Notes under the pieces: model-generated
Databases searched by the model: none
Told to the model about the DNA's origin: nothing
The model's input: the letters and a program-made list of their open reading frames with translations, nothing else
Shown here: positions 46,418-58,065 of the stretch, in pieces
Position numbering within the stretch: the first letter of the stretch is position 1
Layout: the number at the start of each line of letters is the position of its first letter
NCBI GenBank assembly: GCA_014529385.2
Contig: CM043959.1
Coordinates: 90,612,529-90,676,528 of the forward strand
Source: Adiantum capillus-veneris
Taxonomy: Eukaryota > Streptophyta > Polypodiopsida > Polypodiales > Pteridaceae
Direction: 5' to 3'
DNA: 64,000 bases
Position numbers and translations under genes: made by a program

Positions 46418-47275
46418 ATGACTGACAACAACAACACAGATGTGTTCAAAATGTTTGCTGCTGAGGACAGGTTGGATGGGGACAACTACCCTATGTGGGC
46501 TTATATGATGCAACATGTTCTTGTGTCAAAGGGTGTCTCGAACATTGTGCAAGGCATTGATGTACGTCCTGGTTCTGAGGATGTAGGCGATGTTGAGGAT
46601 GTTGCAGGTCTTGCTGCAAGGATTGCAACTATTAGAGTTGTTTTGCCTACGGCAGAACAAGCTCGTTGGGATGTTAAGGATGCGCAGGCTCATGCATTGA
46701 TTGCATTGTGTGTGAAGCGCACCATTGTTCCTCACATCCGTTCAACAAAATCTGCAAAACAAGCTTGGGATATTTTAGCAGGTCTTTATGCAAGCCGCAA
46801 TGAGGCTAAAATTGCTTTGCTGCGTAAAGAGCTGGAGTCGAAGATTATGCATGAGGAAGATGATATGGACACTTTCCTTGCTAGTGTCAAGGATATCAAT
46901 GAGCAGCTTATTTCTGCAGGTGAAGTCATTTCAGACAGTTCCCTTGTGCAGACTGTTCTTGATGCCTTACCAGATTCCTACCAGACTTTTGCTAGTACTT
47001 GGAGACTTATGACCCAAGGAAATCCTGAAGTTGTCAAGTTTGATGCATTATGCACATTGCTGTTGCAAGAGTCACTTTCCAGAAAAAACAGGACTAGGCA
47101 GCGTGCAGTTGAACAGGTTTTTATTGTTTCTCAAAGAAAGGGTGGTAACAATAATGCAGCCACTTCTTATGGTTCTGCTACGAGTGGCAAAAATTCTGTT
47201 CCTAATGCTTCTGCTGGCAGTACTTCATCTGGCAATTCTGGTGATAAGGGCAAAAAGAAGATGCGTTGCCATTAA
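46418..47275 (+). pseudogene. copia gag, stop inside zinc knuckle
   Basis: The frame opens MTDNNNTDVFKMFAAEDRLD and has the UBN2-type Gag core: NYPMWAYMMQHVLVSKGV, KSAKQAWDILAGLYASRNEA and DTFLASVKDINEQLISAGEV. The knuckle reads C-H-stop-C-KANDHLIKSC, where TAA stands for the Tyr or similar residue expected. This is the only disruption in about 300 codons. Pol continues in a different frame 19 bases on. Gag would form the particle shell. Confidence 0.9.
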
Positions 47276-47293
47276 TGTAAAGCCAATGATCAC

Positions 47294-50200
47294 TTGATCA
47301 AATCGTGTCCTAAGTTGAAGGCCAAAGAGGCTAAGAAGAAAGAGGGTGGTTCCACTGCAAATGCTGGTTCCACTACAAATGCAGCCATTGTTCAGTCTTC
47401 TGTGAAAGGAGATTGTGTTGCTGATGTTGATGCAGAATGGGCGTTTAGCGCACAGTGCACTTACAATCCTACTGTCCATGACGCATGCTTGTCAGTTGCT
47501 GCAGATTCACATGTGTGGTATTTCAACAGTGGTGCTACAAAGCACATTACCTCACATCGTGAATTGTTTACCTCTCTCGAGTCTAATGGCAGTTCCTTTA
47601 CACTTGTTGATGCACTTTATGTACCTGGGATCAAGAAGAATCTCTTGTCTGTATCCGCACTTGCTAGACTTGGATTTGTAGTCAAATTTGTGGATGACAG
47701 ATGTACAGTTCATGATCTCAGTTTTGGTGATGAAATTGTTGCATCTGGCCTTTTGTGCCGTGGGCTGTATAAGCTCACTTTGTATGACAAGTGTGGACAA
47801 AATTTTGCCAGTTTCAAGCTACGTTTGCAGAAATCTGATATGGTTGCTTCTTTGCCGCCTCTTGAAGCACCTATCAAACATGTTTGTGGAGGCTGTATTT
47901 TGGGTAAGATGCAGCGTTCTAAATTTCCAAAGGATGGTTCAGTTCGGGCCACATGCAGGTTGCAGCTTGTACATAGTGGTGTTTGTGGGCCCATGCAAAC
48001 TCCGTCCTTGGGCAATTACCTGTACTTCGTGACTTTCATAGATGATTACTCCAGGCATGCATGGGTATTTTCGCTTAAAGTGAAGTCCGAAGTTTTTATG
48101 TGCTTCAAACAATTTCTAGCTATGGCTGAAAATGTCTCGAAATGTACTATGGGCACCCTCCGTTCCAATCGAGGGGGGGAGTATATGTCTCATGAATTTA
48201 ATGCATTTCTGGCTAGTCGTGGGATAAAACACCAATGTACAGTGCCTTATACACCTCAGCAAAATGGTGTTGCTGAGAGGAAAAACAAGTCACTGACGGA
48301 AATGGCACGATGTATGGTCAAAAGTCAAGCTTTGCCGCATTCTTTTTGGCTTGAGGCCATTATGTGTGCCACTTATGTACTTAACAGGTGTCCTACGAAA
48401 GCTTTGCAGTCTATTACTCCATATGAAGCATGGCATGATAGAAAACCTTCTATTGAGCACATGCGTGTTTTTGGCTGTTTGGCATATGCTTTGGTGCCAC
48501 AAGTGCAACGCAAAAAATTGGATGATAAGGCTGTCAAATGTATTTTTGTTGGTTATAGTGCTGAAAGCAAAGGTTACAGGTTGTATCATCCGAAAACAAA
48601 ACGTATTCTGGTTTCTCGGGATATAGTGTTTGTGGAAGATTCTGTTCAGCCCTTGCTATCATGTACTAGAGACAGTAATGTAAGCTCACATGACATTTAT
48701 GACACTTTGTTGCCTCTTTTCAGTGGTGGAAATACGAATGTAAATTCAAATGAGGCAAATGTACAGCCTATGGGGGTTTCTGAAAATGTTCTAGATCAGC
48801 CTATTACTGATGTAGATGTACATGATGTACTTGATGAGGAAAGGGCTAAAAATGATCAGGCTAGAGGTATGCCAAAATGGCTGGTGCACACTTTGCGTGA
48901 CAGTAAATTGGATGCACCTTTGTCTAATCGTACTCGTTCAGGCTCTCGCCATGCATCTTATGCATCAGATTGTTATGCTTTGGCTGTGTCTAGCTTACAT
49001 GATGTTGAGGAGCCTCTGACTTTTGATGAAGCACAAAATTCAAAAAATTGGATGGCTGCCACGTAATCAGTATATGATGCACTTATAGAAAATGACACAT
49101 GGACTTTATGTGATTTGCCTCCTGGCAAAAAGGCCATTGGTACGTACGAAGTGGGTTTACAAGTTGAAACACAAGCCGGATGGTGAGATCGATCGCCATA
49201 AGGCTCGACTTGTTGCAAAGGGTTATGCACACCAAAAAGGCATAGATTATGAAGAGACTTTTGCTCCCACTTCTCGTATGACTACTGTGCGTTCTCTATG
49301 TGCATTGGCAGCTCATTTTGGTTGGGATGTACATCAATCACACATTTTTACTGCTTTCTTGAATGGTGACATATTTGAGGAAGTTTATGTAACGCAGCCT
49401 CGCGGTTTTGTCATAAAAGGACAAGAGGACAAAGTGTGCAAATGTAACAAGGCTTTGTATGGGTTGAAGCAATCTCCTCGTGCTTGGTATGAGAAAGCTG
49501 ACACTCATTTGGTCAAACAAGGCTTTCGTAACAGTCCAACAGAAAGCACATTGTATGTAAAGCGTGAGGGTGATGTACTTCTCATTGTGGTTCTTTATGT
49601 TGATGATTTGCTGATCAGTGGACCAAATGAGAGACATATTGCTGAATTTAAGGCTGATTTGAATGCTACTTTCAAGATGAAAGATTTGGGGCTGTTGGAT
49701 CATTATTTGGGTATACAGTTTAAGCAGTGTGATGGTGGTATTGCCTTGTGTCAGAAAAGTTACATAGAGACATTGCTATGTAAGTTTGGACTTGAGGATT
49801 GCAAACCTATTGCCACTCCCATGGAAACAGGTTTGAAGGTGAGTCTACATGATGCTGGTGATCCTGCTGATGTCACTCTTTACCAAACTGTTGTTGGCTG
49901 CCTCATTTATGTATGCAACACGAGGCCGGATATTCAGTTTGCAGTCTCACAGGTCAGCAGATTTATGCATAGCCCAGGGTCTAAGCATTGGCAGGCTGTC
50001 AAGAGGATTTTCCGCTACCTTAGTGGTACTTTACATCTTGGCTTGTTTTATCCCAAGGGGGGATCATTGCCGCCAGACTTACATTCTTTTTCGGACTCAG
50101 ATTGGGCTGGTTGTTTTGACACGCGAGTGTCCACAAGTGGTTTTTGTTTCATGCTTGGCAGTTCATGTATATCATGGTTGAGCAAGAAGCAACCTACTGT

Positions 50201-50552
50201 GGCCACTTCGAGTTGTGAGGCTGAGTACAGGGCAGTCTTCACAGCTACGGTTGAGTGTGTATGGCTCAGACACCTTATGGCAGATTTGGGTGTTGGACAG
50301 GACACTGCCAACACTATCTACACTGACAGTCAGAGCGCATTGGCAGTTGCGAGGAACCCAGTTTTTCATGCTCGCACAAAGCACATTGAGGTGCATTACC
50401 ACTATGTCAAGGAGAGGCTCTCAGCAGGAGAGATCAGCTTGGCTTATGTGCCAACACAGGACAACCTTGCAGATCTTTTCACAAAGGCATTGTCTCGTGA
50501 GAAGCTTGAAGCTTTCCGCAAAGCTTTGGGCTTACTCCCCTTTGTGGACTGA
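47294..50552 (+). pseudogene. copia pol with substituted catalytic residues
   Basis: A 590-codon frame (47294-49066) and a 486-codon frame (49092-50552) are separated by a stop at 49064 and a shift near 49145. The protease reads WYFNSGATKHIT, with Asn where catalytic Asp is expected. The integrase zinc region lacks its two His (DKCGQNFASFKLRLQ) but keeps HVCGGCILGKM. The first integrase Asp is Gly (LVHSGVCGPM), the second is Asn (LRSNRGGEY), and Glu remains (NGVAERKN). RT is preserved: KWVYKLKHKPDGEIDRHKAR, GLKQSPRAWYEKAD and YVDDLLIS. RNase H shows SFSDSDWAGC, SCEAEYRA and TDSQSALAVARNP. So cut-and-join functions are lost while the RT and RNase H frame stays open. Confidence 0.92.
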
Positions 50553-50617
50553 TCCTGTCCTCAGGGCATGGCACTTCCCTTTACTCATGTGCCATCTCTC
50601 GTTCACCGCATCACTCC

Positions 50618-50627
50618 AGGGGGGATT
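50618..50627 (+). promoter_or_regulatory. copia polypurine tract
   Basis: AGGGGGGATT immediately precedes the 3' LTR start TGTTACC. Confidence 0.8.
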
Positions 50628-50854
50628 TGTTACCATATACATGTGGTAGTGATGTGTGTGAACACACTAGGACCGCCGGGGCATTTTTTCCCTCTTTAGG
50701 AGGTTTTTTCCCCCATGCATTGTATATACGCCCATCACTCTAGGGCTATCTATCTTTCCATTGCACACTAAGTAACACACTCTCCATTGTGTGCCTTGAG
50801 CTTCCTTCGTCTTCTCCAAGCTATGTGTGTTTCTCTGCAACCCTAATTCCAACA
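50628..50854 (+). repeat. copia 3' LTR (~227 bp)
   Basis: It begins TGTTACCATATACATG after the polypurine tract and is taken to end at ...AATTCCAACA. TGTATATACGCCC near 50720 is a TATA-like box, and CACTCTAGGGCTATC follows it. With no partner LTR the right end is inferred from the TG...CA rule only. Confidence 0.65.
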
Positions 50855-51536
50855 CTAAATTTTCTGAAGACGAAGGGCATTCTCCTTTTTAAAAAGAAAT
50901 TTGATGTGAAGCATCAACTCCCACACCCGCATGTCAGAGGGATCGAAAAATAGCGGGCGCACATAGGGCCCCTCGCCTTTACCGCTAGTCAAACTAACTT
51001 TGACACGAAAAGAGTAATTCTTAACCAACGCATACGATGTAGGCTAAAAACAAACTCTACAGAGTAGAGACCTTCATGAAACTACACAAAACCTAGTAAA
51101 ACCCGTGACTTGAATAAAACATCATAAACCAAACAGACGTTAGATTAACAAGTAAATTGTTAAGGTTGAGAACTTATTCCCAAATCTGGAATAGCATCAC
51201 TTCTTTGCATGTTCATTGTATGCTATTTCCTTAAAAACACTACTGTTAAGATTCCTTGAAGTCTGAAGCGACTCCAATGATGCAACATGTGACCTCGTCT
51301 TGCATACCGAGCATGATAAATCGCTCACAGGAAGAGCTTTGGACAAAAAATACCTCCCAAAGTACCAAGATGCTACGAAGCCTTGTAGCTTGTCAATCTG
51401 AGAGCTTTGCTTATCTATACTAATAGATAAAGGGGGAGGGAATTTCTGTCCCCCCCCCCTCCCTGACACACGTCAATAGCAGATTAATCCGTCAGTGTCG
51501 CCTGCAGCGTCCGGGAAACACAATGACGCGCACGCG
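50855..51536. other. no recognisable gene
   Basis: The first bases (TTTTCTGAAGACGAAGGGCA-TTCTCC) resemble the 3' end of a chromovirus pol frame (Glu-Asp-Glu...His-Ser-Pro), so the copia element may sit in an older gypsy relic. The rest shows nothing. Confidence 0.35.
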
Positions 51537-51554
51537 CACACACACACACACGCG

Positions 51555-51604
<50 letters not shown>
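51537..51604. repeat. (CA)n(GA)n microsatellite
   Basis: A compound dinucleotide run, first CA/CGCA and then GA, is uninterrupted for most of its length. Confidence 0.95.
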
Positions 51605-51607
<3 letters not shown>

Positions 51608-51760
51608 GCGGCGAAGCCGCTGGCTATACTAGTCCATGTAAAAAGAAACACAACTTGGCAACATAAACTGACACCTTGATGCAAGCCCTTACTATGTCCC
51701 AAAAGTTATGTATCTCCCACGGTAGTTCCCCAGCCTTCACATGTTAATGTAAGGTGTACC

Positions 51761-52150
51761 TGTGGTCATTCGAGGCAGAGTTAAAAGTAAGATGTTACTG
51801 AGGCAACTATACCAAATTTAGCATAGGTACAAAATGTTGCACATTTAAAACAAATAACTTGGTGCACATGCATAAGCATAATTATTTCAAAAAGGAACTA
51901 GTATAACAATGCCCAAGAGACTAATTGACACACCAAATCCCAGTAAGGATCAATGGTGGGCATATAAGCTTCTCCAAGGCTATCCAATGGGCATGGGCAA
52001 GTGGAATTATTCAAGAATCGAAGGAACCTTCTTTCCCTTGGGGAAATAAAAACGCCACCCAGGTGGGACACTGGTGTTCAAAACTTACCACGTCAAGATT
52101 GTTGGACGAACAGCTTACCATTAAGCTATTCCTCGCATCTTGCTAAGTGA
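51761..52150 (-). mobile_element. tRNA-derived SINE-like element (intact copy)
   Basis: On the minus strand, starting near 52150, TAGCTTAATGGTAAGCTG (52128-52111) fits the Pol III A box. GTTTTGAACACC (52083-52072) fits a B box about 30 bp further on. The remaining body of about 300 bp, down to CCTCGAATGACCAC, is shared with 23411-23492 plus 29130-29420. A Pol III head joined to an unrelated body is the layout of a SINE. No poly(A)-like tail or target duplication could be read. Confidence 0.6.
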
Positions 52151-52614
52151 TGCATAAGTGGAACATATAAAGCAAATTCGGGTTTTAACATCTTCACACA
52201 TCACAAAGGGATCACACTCCATGTGTGGCTCCTAAGAGGATCACATTGTGATTAGAGCAGGATCACATGGTGATCACTTGGGTTTAGGGTGCACTTGGGG
52301 ATCACTCTGGGATTCCAAATTGATGGATGGTCATAATTCCACCCTTGATCCCATCTGACCCAAAAGGTGTCAAATAGTCATGAGGTAAACCTTGCCTCGC
52401 ATGACGACTCCCTAACTACTATATAAAAGAATTATTCAAATTTCTGACAAACCCTACAGTTTTTTTGTTTGTTGGCACTACGTAAGCAGGGCCTAGTAGG
52501 AGGTCTGGGTTTTGCATTGCACTTCCATTTCTAAATGGAAGGTTTCCAAGTTGAACATTAATACTCTCTCTTTCTCTCTCACCTCCCAATGGAAGGTTTC
52601 CAAGTTAAACATGA

Positions 52615-52615
<1 letters not shown>

Positions 52616-52682
<67 letters not shown>

Positions 52683-52685
52683 ACC
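52616..52685. repeat. (CT)n(CA)n microsatellite
   Basis: A CT run of about 20 units is followed by a CA run of about 12 units. It produces Ser-Leu and Thr-His pseudo-frames only. Confidence 0.97.
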
Positions 52686-52844
52686 CATTATGCAGTGCCT
52701 CAGTCTTCTCTGGACGGCCTTGTTTTTGTTGGAGTCTGCACGAGTGTGAAAGCTGGCATGTAATCCTCTGTGTGTCAATGCCATGTTACAAAAGAGCAAG
52801 AAAGAGCAGAATTCTGTGGAAATACCTGAATCCCTACTCGCGAG

Positions 52845-53350
52845 AGGATTATGAGGAGCTTTGGAGTAATTTCCAGCAGAAAACGAGGGCCCCCCCACCC
52901 ACAAAGCCCTTCAGCTTTGGACGATTCAAGAAAGTTTATGTGACAGCATTACGCTACTCCAAAGCTCCTCACAACCCTCTCTCAAGAAGGGATTCAGGTA
53001 ATTCCACAGAATTTTGCTCTTTCTTGCTCTATTGTAACATGGCACGCCCCACCCACAAAGCCCTTCAACTTTGGACGACTCAGGAAAGTTTCTATGACAG
53101 CATTATGCTACTCCAAAGCTCCTCACAACCCTCTTTCCAAAGCTCCTTAGGCTACTTCAAAGCTCCTCACAACCCTCTCTCAAGAAGGGATTCAAGTAAT
53201 TTCACATAATTCTGCTCTTTCTTGCTCTGTTGTAACATGGCACGCCTTACCCACAAAGCCCTTCAGCTTTGGACGATTCAAGAAAGTTTCTGTGACAGCA
53301 TTACGCTACTCCAAAGCTCATCACAACCCTCTCTCAAGAAGGGATCAGGT
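52845..53350. repeat. degenerate tandem repeat, unit ~150-190 bp
   Basis: Units share CCACAAAGCCCTTCAGCTTT, GGACGATTCAAGAAAGTTT, GCTACTCCAAAGCTCCTCAC and AACCCTCTCTCAAGAAGGGA, starting near 52898, 53049 and 53250. An extra partial unit lies at 53120-53190 and another at 53560-53620. There is no gene here, although the open frames look long because the unit lacks stops in one frame. Confidence 0.85.
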
Positions 53351-53363
53351 AATTCGACATAAA

Positions 53364-53367
<4 letters not shown>

Positions 53368-53413
<46 letters not shown>
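53368..53413. repeat. (GA)n microsatellite
   Basis: A GA run of about 22 units corresponds to the shorter run at 29432 in duplication copy 1. Confidence 0.97.
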
Positions 53414-53416
<3 letters not shown>

Positions 53417-53621
53417 CATTCAGAAAAGTTTCTATGTTGAATGTGCTTTCAGGAAAGTTTCTATGACATTATTCGGTGTTGAGCATTATTCACTGCTGTA
53501 AATAAACACCAGTCGGTGTGGAAGTGAGAACTTATGTGCTATTCGGATAAGAGCGCAGCTACGCCAAAGCTCCTCACAACCCTCTCGCAATGAGAGATTC
53601 AGGTAATTCCACAGAATTCTG

Positions 53622-53622
<1 letters not shown>

Positions 53623-53686
<64 letters not shown>
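53623..53686. repeat. (GT)n(GA)n microsatellite
   Basis: A compound run corresponds to the plain GA run at 29682 in copy 1, where the GT part is absent. Confidence 0.95.
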
Positions 53687-53689
<3 letters not shown>

Positions 53690-54030
53690 TAATAGTCTGT
53701 AAGAAAGTGTCATGTTGATCTATTGAGTCGATGAATTTTTGCAGCATGTCTGTCTCACTCTTGCCAGAAGCCCTTCAGTTTTGGACGATCCTTGAAAATC
53801 TCTGCTAGTTGTTTGCGTGCTTTATCCCTCGGCTTATGCATAGGATTGGAAGGTGAGGAAACAAGCCACTAATGGTCAACATCCCGTTGTCAAGGTCATA
53901 GAAGAGGTCGACTGTCGCTCACATTCTAGATAGCTGGTGTTGCACCTCATGGCCCAGAAGGCACCGACTTGCGGTGAGGATGATAAGTTGCTCTAACTTA
54001 GTTTAGACATCTGTTTGAGAGTGTCAAACA

Positions 54031-54455
54031 GGTTTTGCACTTGCAAACTAATGGCCCTGGTAGGCATTGCTCGTAGGTATTCTCTTCGTCTCCCTTTCTA
54101 CCACAAATGTGTAATATGCAATGAAGCCGTTGCATCAAGCAGATCAGGCTCGGGTCACATGTAACCCGAGAGATCAAGGCAGAAGTCATACTCAAAGGTA
54201 TTCTTTCGATGTCAATCAAAGGAGCTGTTAAATTAAGTACAACCCTCAGGTAACTCCAAAGAGGTTAAAGAATTTACTGGCTCTATTGCAATTTGATCCA
54301 TTTGTTGGTCTCTCATTTTTTTGTCCAAAAGCTCTTTAAGATTATGGTATGTAATAAATGTTTCTGTGTTACATAAATTCGGTCACGTATGGTTCGATCA
54401 AAGGTTGCCAATCATACTTTTCCATACTTCCATACCCGAGTCTTTTTTTTTCCTC
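54031..54455. other. sequence specific to duplication copy 2
   Basis: Copy 1 has only about 75 bp of different sequence between the matching words GAGAGTGTCAAACA and CATTTGCCTCTCTCC. Here about 400 bp intervene. No gene or repeat was recognised. A T-run at 54447-54455 ends it. Confidence 0.5.
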
Positions 54456-54816
54456 CAAAAGTACATTTGCCTCTCTCCAAATGTCACAAAGTGATGACGT
54501 GGCATGATGGAAGCCGAAAATGTTTGACTCCCTCCCATAGGGAAATTACTGCCTCGACCAGCTTTCTTCCTTTGATGAACGCCTTTTGCTCACTGGAGAT
54601 CCACTTCATTGAGAGAAGGCATAGCCTATTGGCTATAGCTTTGGTGAATACCTTGTAGGCCGTATCGAACATAGTCAACGGTCTCCAGTTAGTTATCTCC
54701 TTCCTAGGTCCCCTTTTGTGAAGCAATTTGATGACTCCCGTATTGATAGCATGTTAAAGATTCTTCCTAAACGGCCAAGAGGTGGGGGGCTACCTGCTCC
54801 TCGAAGCATTAAAAAA

Positions 54817-56691
54817 AGGGAAAATTCCCAAAATACCCCTCAACTTTCAAAAATTCCCAAAATGCCCTTGTATCTATTTTTGTTGGATTATTCAGGATTT
54901 TCTAATCTTTATTCTTTTTTGACAATTGATATCCGTTTTTGAGTGCTTAGCATGTAATTTGTCACAAAATACCTTGCAAAAGAAGGCAATTATGTCTAAA
55001 AATAATGAAGTAATTCATCTCCACAGCCTACAAAACCAACTCAATTCTAGTTTTAGCATCTTGTATGGTATACAATTAGTCTTCTTTTTTCTTTTTTTTT
55101 TGCAAAACTCACAATTGTGAGTGAATTATATTGATCAACCTAAAAAATTACAAGGTCTTGCCATGCTCGTGGTGAGCCATGACATCATACAGGGACCAAA
55201 ATCACAACGGCTCTCAAGGCAGCAAAGTCCATTGCCATGTTCTTCTGATATCTTCTAATTACCGATGGCTAGTATTTTCCCCCGTCCTAGGCATGCCAAC
55301 TGCTGACAAAAAGGCACAAGTAAACCTAGCCCAATCCTCTGAGCGTTGCTTGCGTCCGAGTGTCCATATTAGCACTTTTCTTTCTTGTACAATTTCTGCG
55401 AAGCTTGCCACCTCGAAACCTCCTTCTAACACACGGCGGATCCTTGTCTGCTATACATTATGAAAGAAGAAGTACCGGACAATTTGAGTGCCGATGAGGA
55501 GGGCAGGACTACCCGAATTCTTCCCTCCAAGGAGTAGATCGGTCTTGAAGAAACCAATTTTCCATGTTCTTTGGACCAACTTGCATACTTTCCCTGCTAG
55601 GCCTTTGATAGTTGGGCAATCCATAAAGAGGTGGGCTAGATCTTCACTAGCGAGCCTGCACCCCAAGCATCGATTTGACCCAATCCCTCTCTCTTGAATC
55701 TTCACCCCCGTCGGTAGAGCACCCCAGATTACCTTCCATAAAAATGCCTTCATGTGCTGCGGAACCTTAGGCTTACAGATGTTCTCTATTACTTGCTCCC
55801 ACCTTTCCTCCGGCCATTGTTTTTTCCATATCTTGTTAAGGGGGCTAGAACAATCCTTCTTATGCGTCATTGTATGATAAATGTTTTTAGGATGGGGTTT
55901 CCATAGGAGACTACTTCCAGGCCATTTCCAGGCATTCCAATCCAACTCCGAGTCACAAATTGGCATCACTATATTGTCAAGCTCTTTCATCACTTTGTGG
56001 ACAAGCAAGACCTCCAAGCTATTAAGTTGGTACTGGGCGACCAGAAGATCAATGGTTTTCCAACTCTTGTTGTCACTGTCCCAGAAGTGCCCAAGTCGAT
56101 TCAGACCCTTGTTATTCAGTTTCCTGGATGCCTCTACCCAATAGGGAATTTGTGGCGGATCTGCAACTTTGGATAGCTAGGGGGACCAATGCAAAATGGA
56201 GTTCTTGAAGTATCTGGTTTCTTCCCCCTACTTTAAGACTCCTGCTACCCTATTGCATTTTCTTACCAATTCTCTTGAGCTGCCCCCCAGTCTAAGGGTA
56301 GACCATGCCGGGGTTAATAGTTTGTCATGGAACTCCACCCCTCTCCATTTACCTCCTTTCGAGCCAAGTGTAGCAGCTTCCATCATATCTTTGATCATGA
56401 CAGCCCAAACTTGATCCTGTTTAGCCAAGGAGACAACAAATTTGGCGCAACAAGCTTCTACATGGGCCACCGGGTTGAGAATTTCGAGGCCTCCTCGATT
56501 CACTGGCTGAGCAATTGATTCCCACAGGGCCCATTGCCAAGGCTTGTTAGTCTTCTTATAAAAGCTACAAAAATGTTTATTTTTGGAGAAATTTACTCTC
56601 ACAACTAGGGGTACTTTGGGAATTTTGGAAAATCTGAAGGGTATTTTGGGAATTTCCACAAATTAGAGGGGTATTTTGGTAATTTTCCCTT
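54817..56691. mobile_element. MITE (copy 2), split by a LINE fragment
   Basis: The ends AGGGAAAATTCCCAAAATAC and TATTTTGGTAATTTTCCCTT match those of the 436-bp MITE at 30484-30919 in the same LINE position. A 1.46-kb LINE fragment (55087-56546) separates the halves. Confidence 0.88.
55087..56546 (-). mobile_element. 5'-truncated LINE F inserted in the MITE
   Basis: A minus-strand fragment has a T-rich left end (its poly(A) tail) and TTAGTCTTCTT on both sides (55076-55086 and 56547-56557), the target duplication. The MITE at 30484 shows the empty site, CAGTTAGTCTTCTTATAAAA. Coding remnants are WALWESIAQPVNRGGLEILN (56545-56480), typical of the RT C-terminal part, and a zf-RVT region at 56017-55451 with VPQHMKAFLWKVIWGALPTG and CLGCRLASEDLAHLFMDC. 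This is a different L1 lineage from A-E. 5' truncation with a tailed 3' end is the normal product of target-primed reverse transcription. Confidence 0.92.
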
Positions 56692-58065
56692 TAAAAATTT
56701 CCGTTGGGATGCCATCCAGGCCCGGGGTTTTGTTGGGTTTGAGATCCTCAATAGCTTTGATCAATCCAGGTAGGGGAGAGGGGGGCCTCGGTTGCAGCGG
56801 CCTCTCGAGGTGGGATGGCTTTGGTTCTGCAGGCTAGTGTGAGTTTCCGAGCCTTTGAGGGTTCCACCATCAAGGTTTCTTGGGGGCTGAATAGTGAGGC
56901 AACATGGAGTTTTGCAAACTCCAGGTTTTGTTGGTCGTTTTCTATAGGGATGTCTGTATTAAAGAGAGGGATTCTCTCTCTAGAGTTCTTCTTCCGAAGT
57001 GATTTGAGCATTTCCTTCGTTGGTCTGTCGACCTTCCTTGCCCACCATTGTTTAAAGAAGGCAATGGAGTGTTCAGGATAATATCTTCTTCTTGCCTAAT
57101 CCTGCTCCGAGTAGCAGCGATGTCGTCTTGGATTGACAAGGAGGAGGGGGAGGATTCCTGGGTGGACAAGTCCTCACAAAGCTTGTCTCTTCTCTTCTTG
57201 CGGATTAGAGAGGCTTCTTTACTGAAGAAGATGAGTTGGCTTTGTGTGTTGAACAGCCTGGCTCCAGGCTTTGGATGGGGAGGAAAAATTACGGAAGGCT
57301 TCAGACCAAATTTTAAGAATGGACTGGTAGTAGTTTGAATAATGAGGGGTCAGTGTGGAACCAGTTGTTCATGACTTTGGAGTCTTTGTGATCCAATGTA
57401 AGGACCAAGGGGTAGTGGTCGGAGATGCAGGTGTTGTAGCGTGGTTTCGCTTTGACTCTAGTGAAGGTGTTATCGAGTAACATCTGTCCAGTCTAGCCTT
57501 CCTGGCTAGCTCACCTTTCCCATAGTTTTAAAAGCCGGGTGTATTCTCCAGGGATGCCAGTGTCCCAAAGTTCCTTTCTCTATATTGAGGGTGTGCCACA
57601 CCTCAAACTCCAGGCCTTTGACTGAGGTTCCCTTAGAAAGGAACCTATCTTTGAGGGTTTCAACCATGTTGAAGTCATTAGAATGATTGGGCCTTGGAGC
57701 GAAGATATATCTTGCCACAACGTGACCCTGGCATTTACAGGACCTCCTTATAAATTCCCACTAGCCAAATATTTAGGGGATATGGGAGAAGTACTAAGTA
57801 CCAGTTGGGACCATGTTTCTCATAGAGGTTTGTGTCTTTGTAGCTATCTGGGATGCCAAGGACACAGCCCCAGAGCCGTGGGCGTGGTTGTCGTGAAACC
57901 ATATGTGTTGCTTTGAGATGGCCTCCAGGGCGGTGTTTAGGGACTGACCCGTGGTTTTGACTTCTTGTAGCACAAGAAAGTCAGAAGGATTGTTTCTGAA
58001 CCAGTTGACTATCTTACGAGCTTTGTGGGGGTCAGAGAGACCCTTGACGTTCCATGAGAGGAGCT

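Larger units (their letters stand above)
46265..50854 (+). mobile_element. Ty1/copia element lacking its 5' LTR
   Basis: The leader, gag, pol, polypurine tract and 3' LTR are present. The leader begins abruptly where the inverted repeat ends (46264), and no copy of the 3' LTR sequence or a primer-binding site is found upstream. The element was therefore 5'-truncated or its left end was replaced. The order protease-integrase-RT-RNase H is that of copia. Confidence 0.9.

Noticed and set aside
46418-50552. Copia pol as a domesticated host gene
   Set aside because: The long frames are suggestive, but stops at 47273 and 49064 and a shift near 49145 break it, and the polypurine tract and LTR follow directly. 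A decayed element is simpler.
52589-53209. A 206-codon plus-strand frame as a gene
   Set aside because: It begins in the CT/CA microsatellite and runs through a tandem repeat whose unit happens to lack stops in one frame. The peptide is repetitive in step with the DNA repeat.
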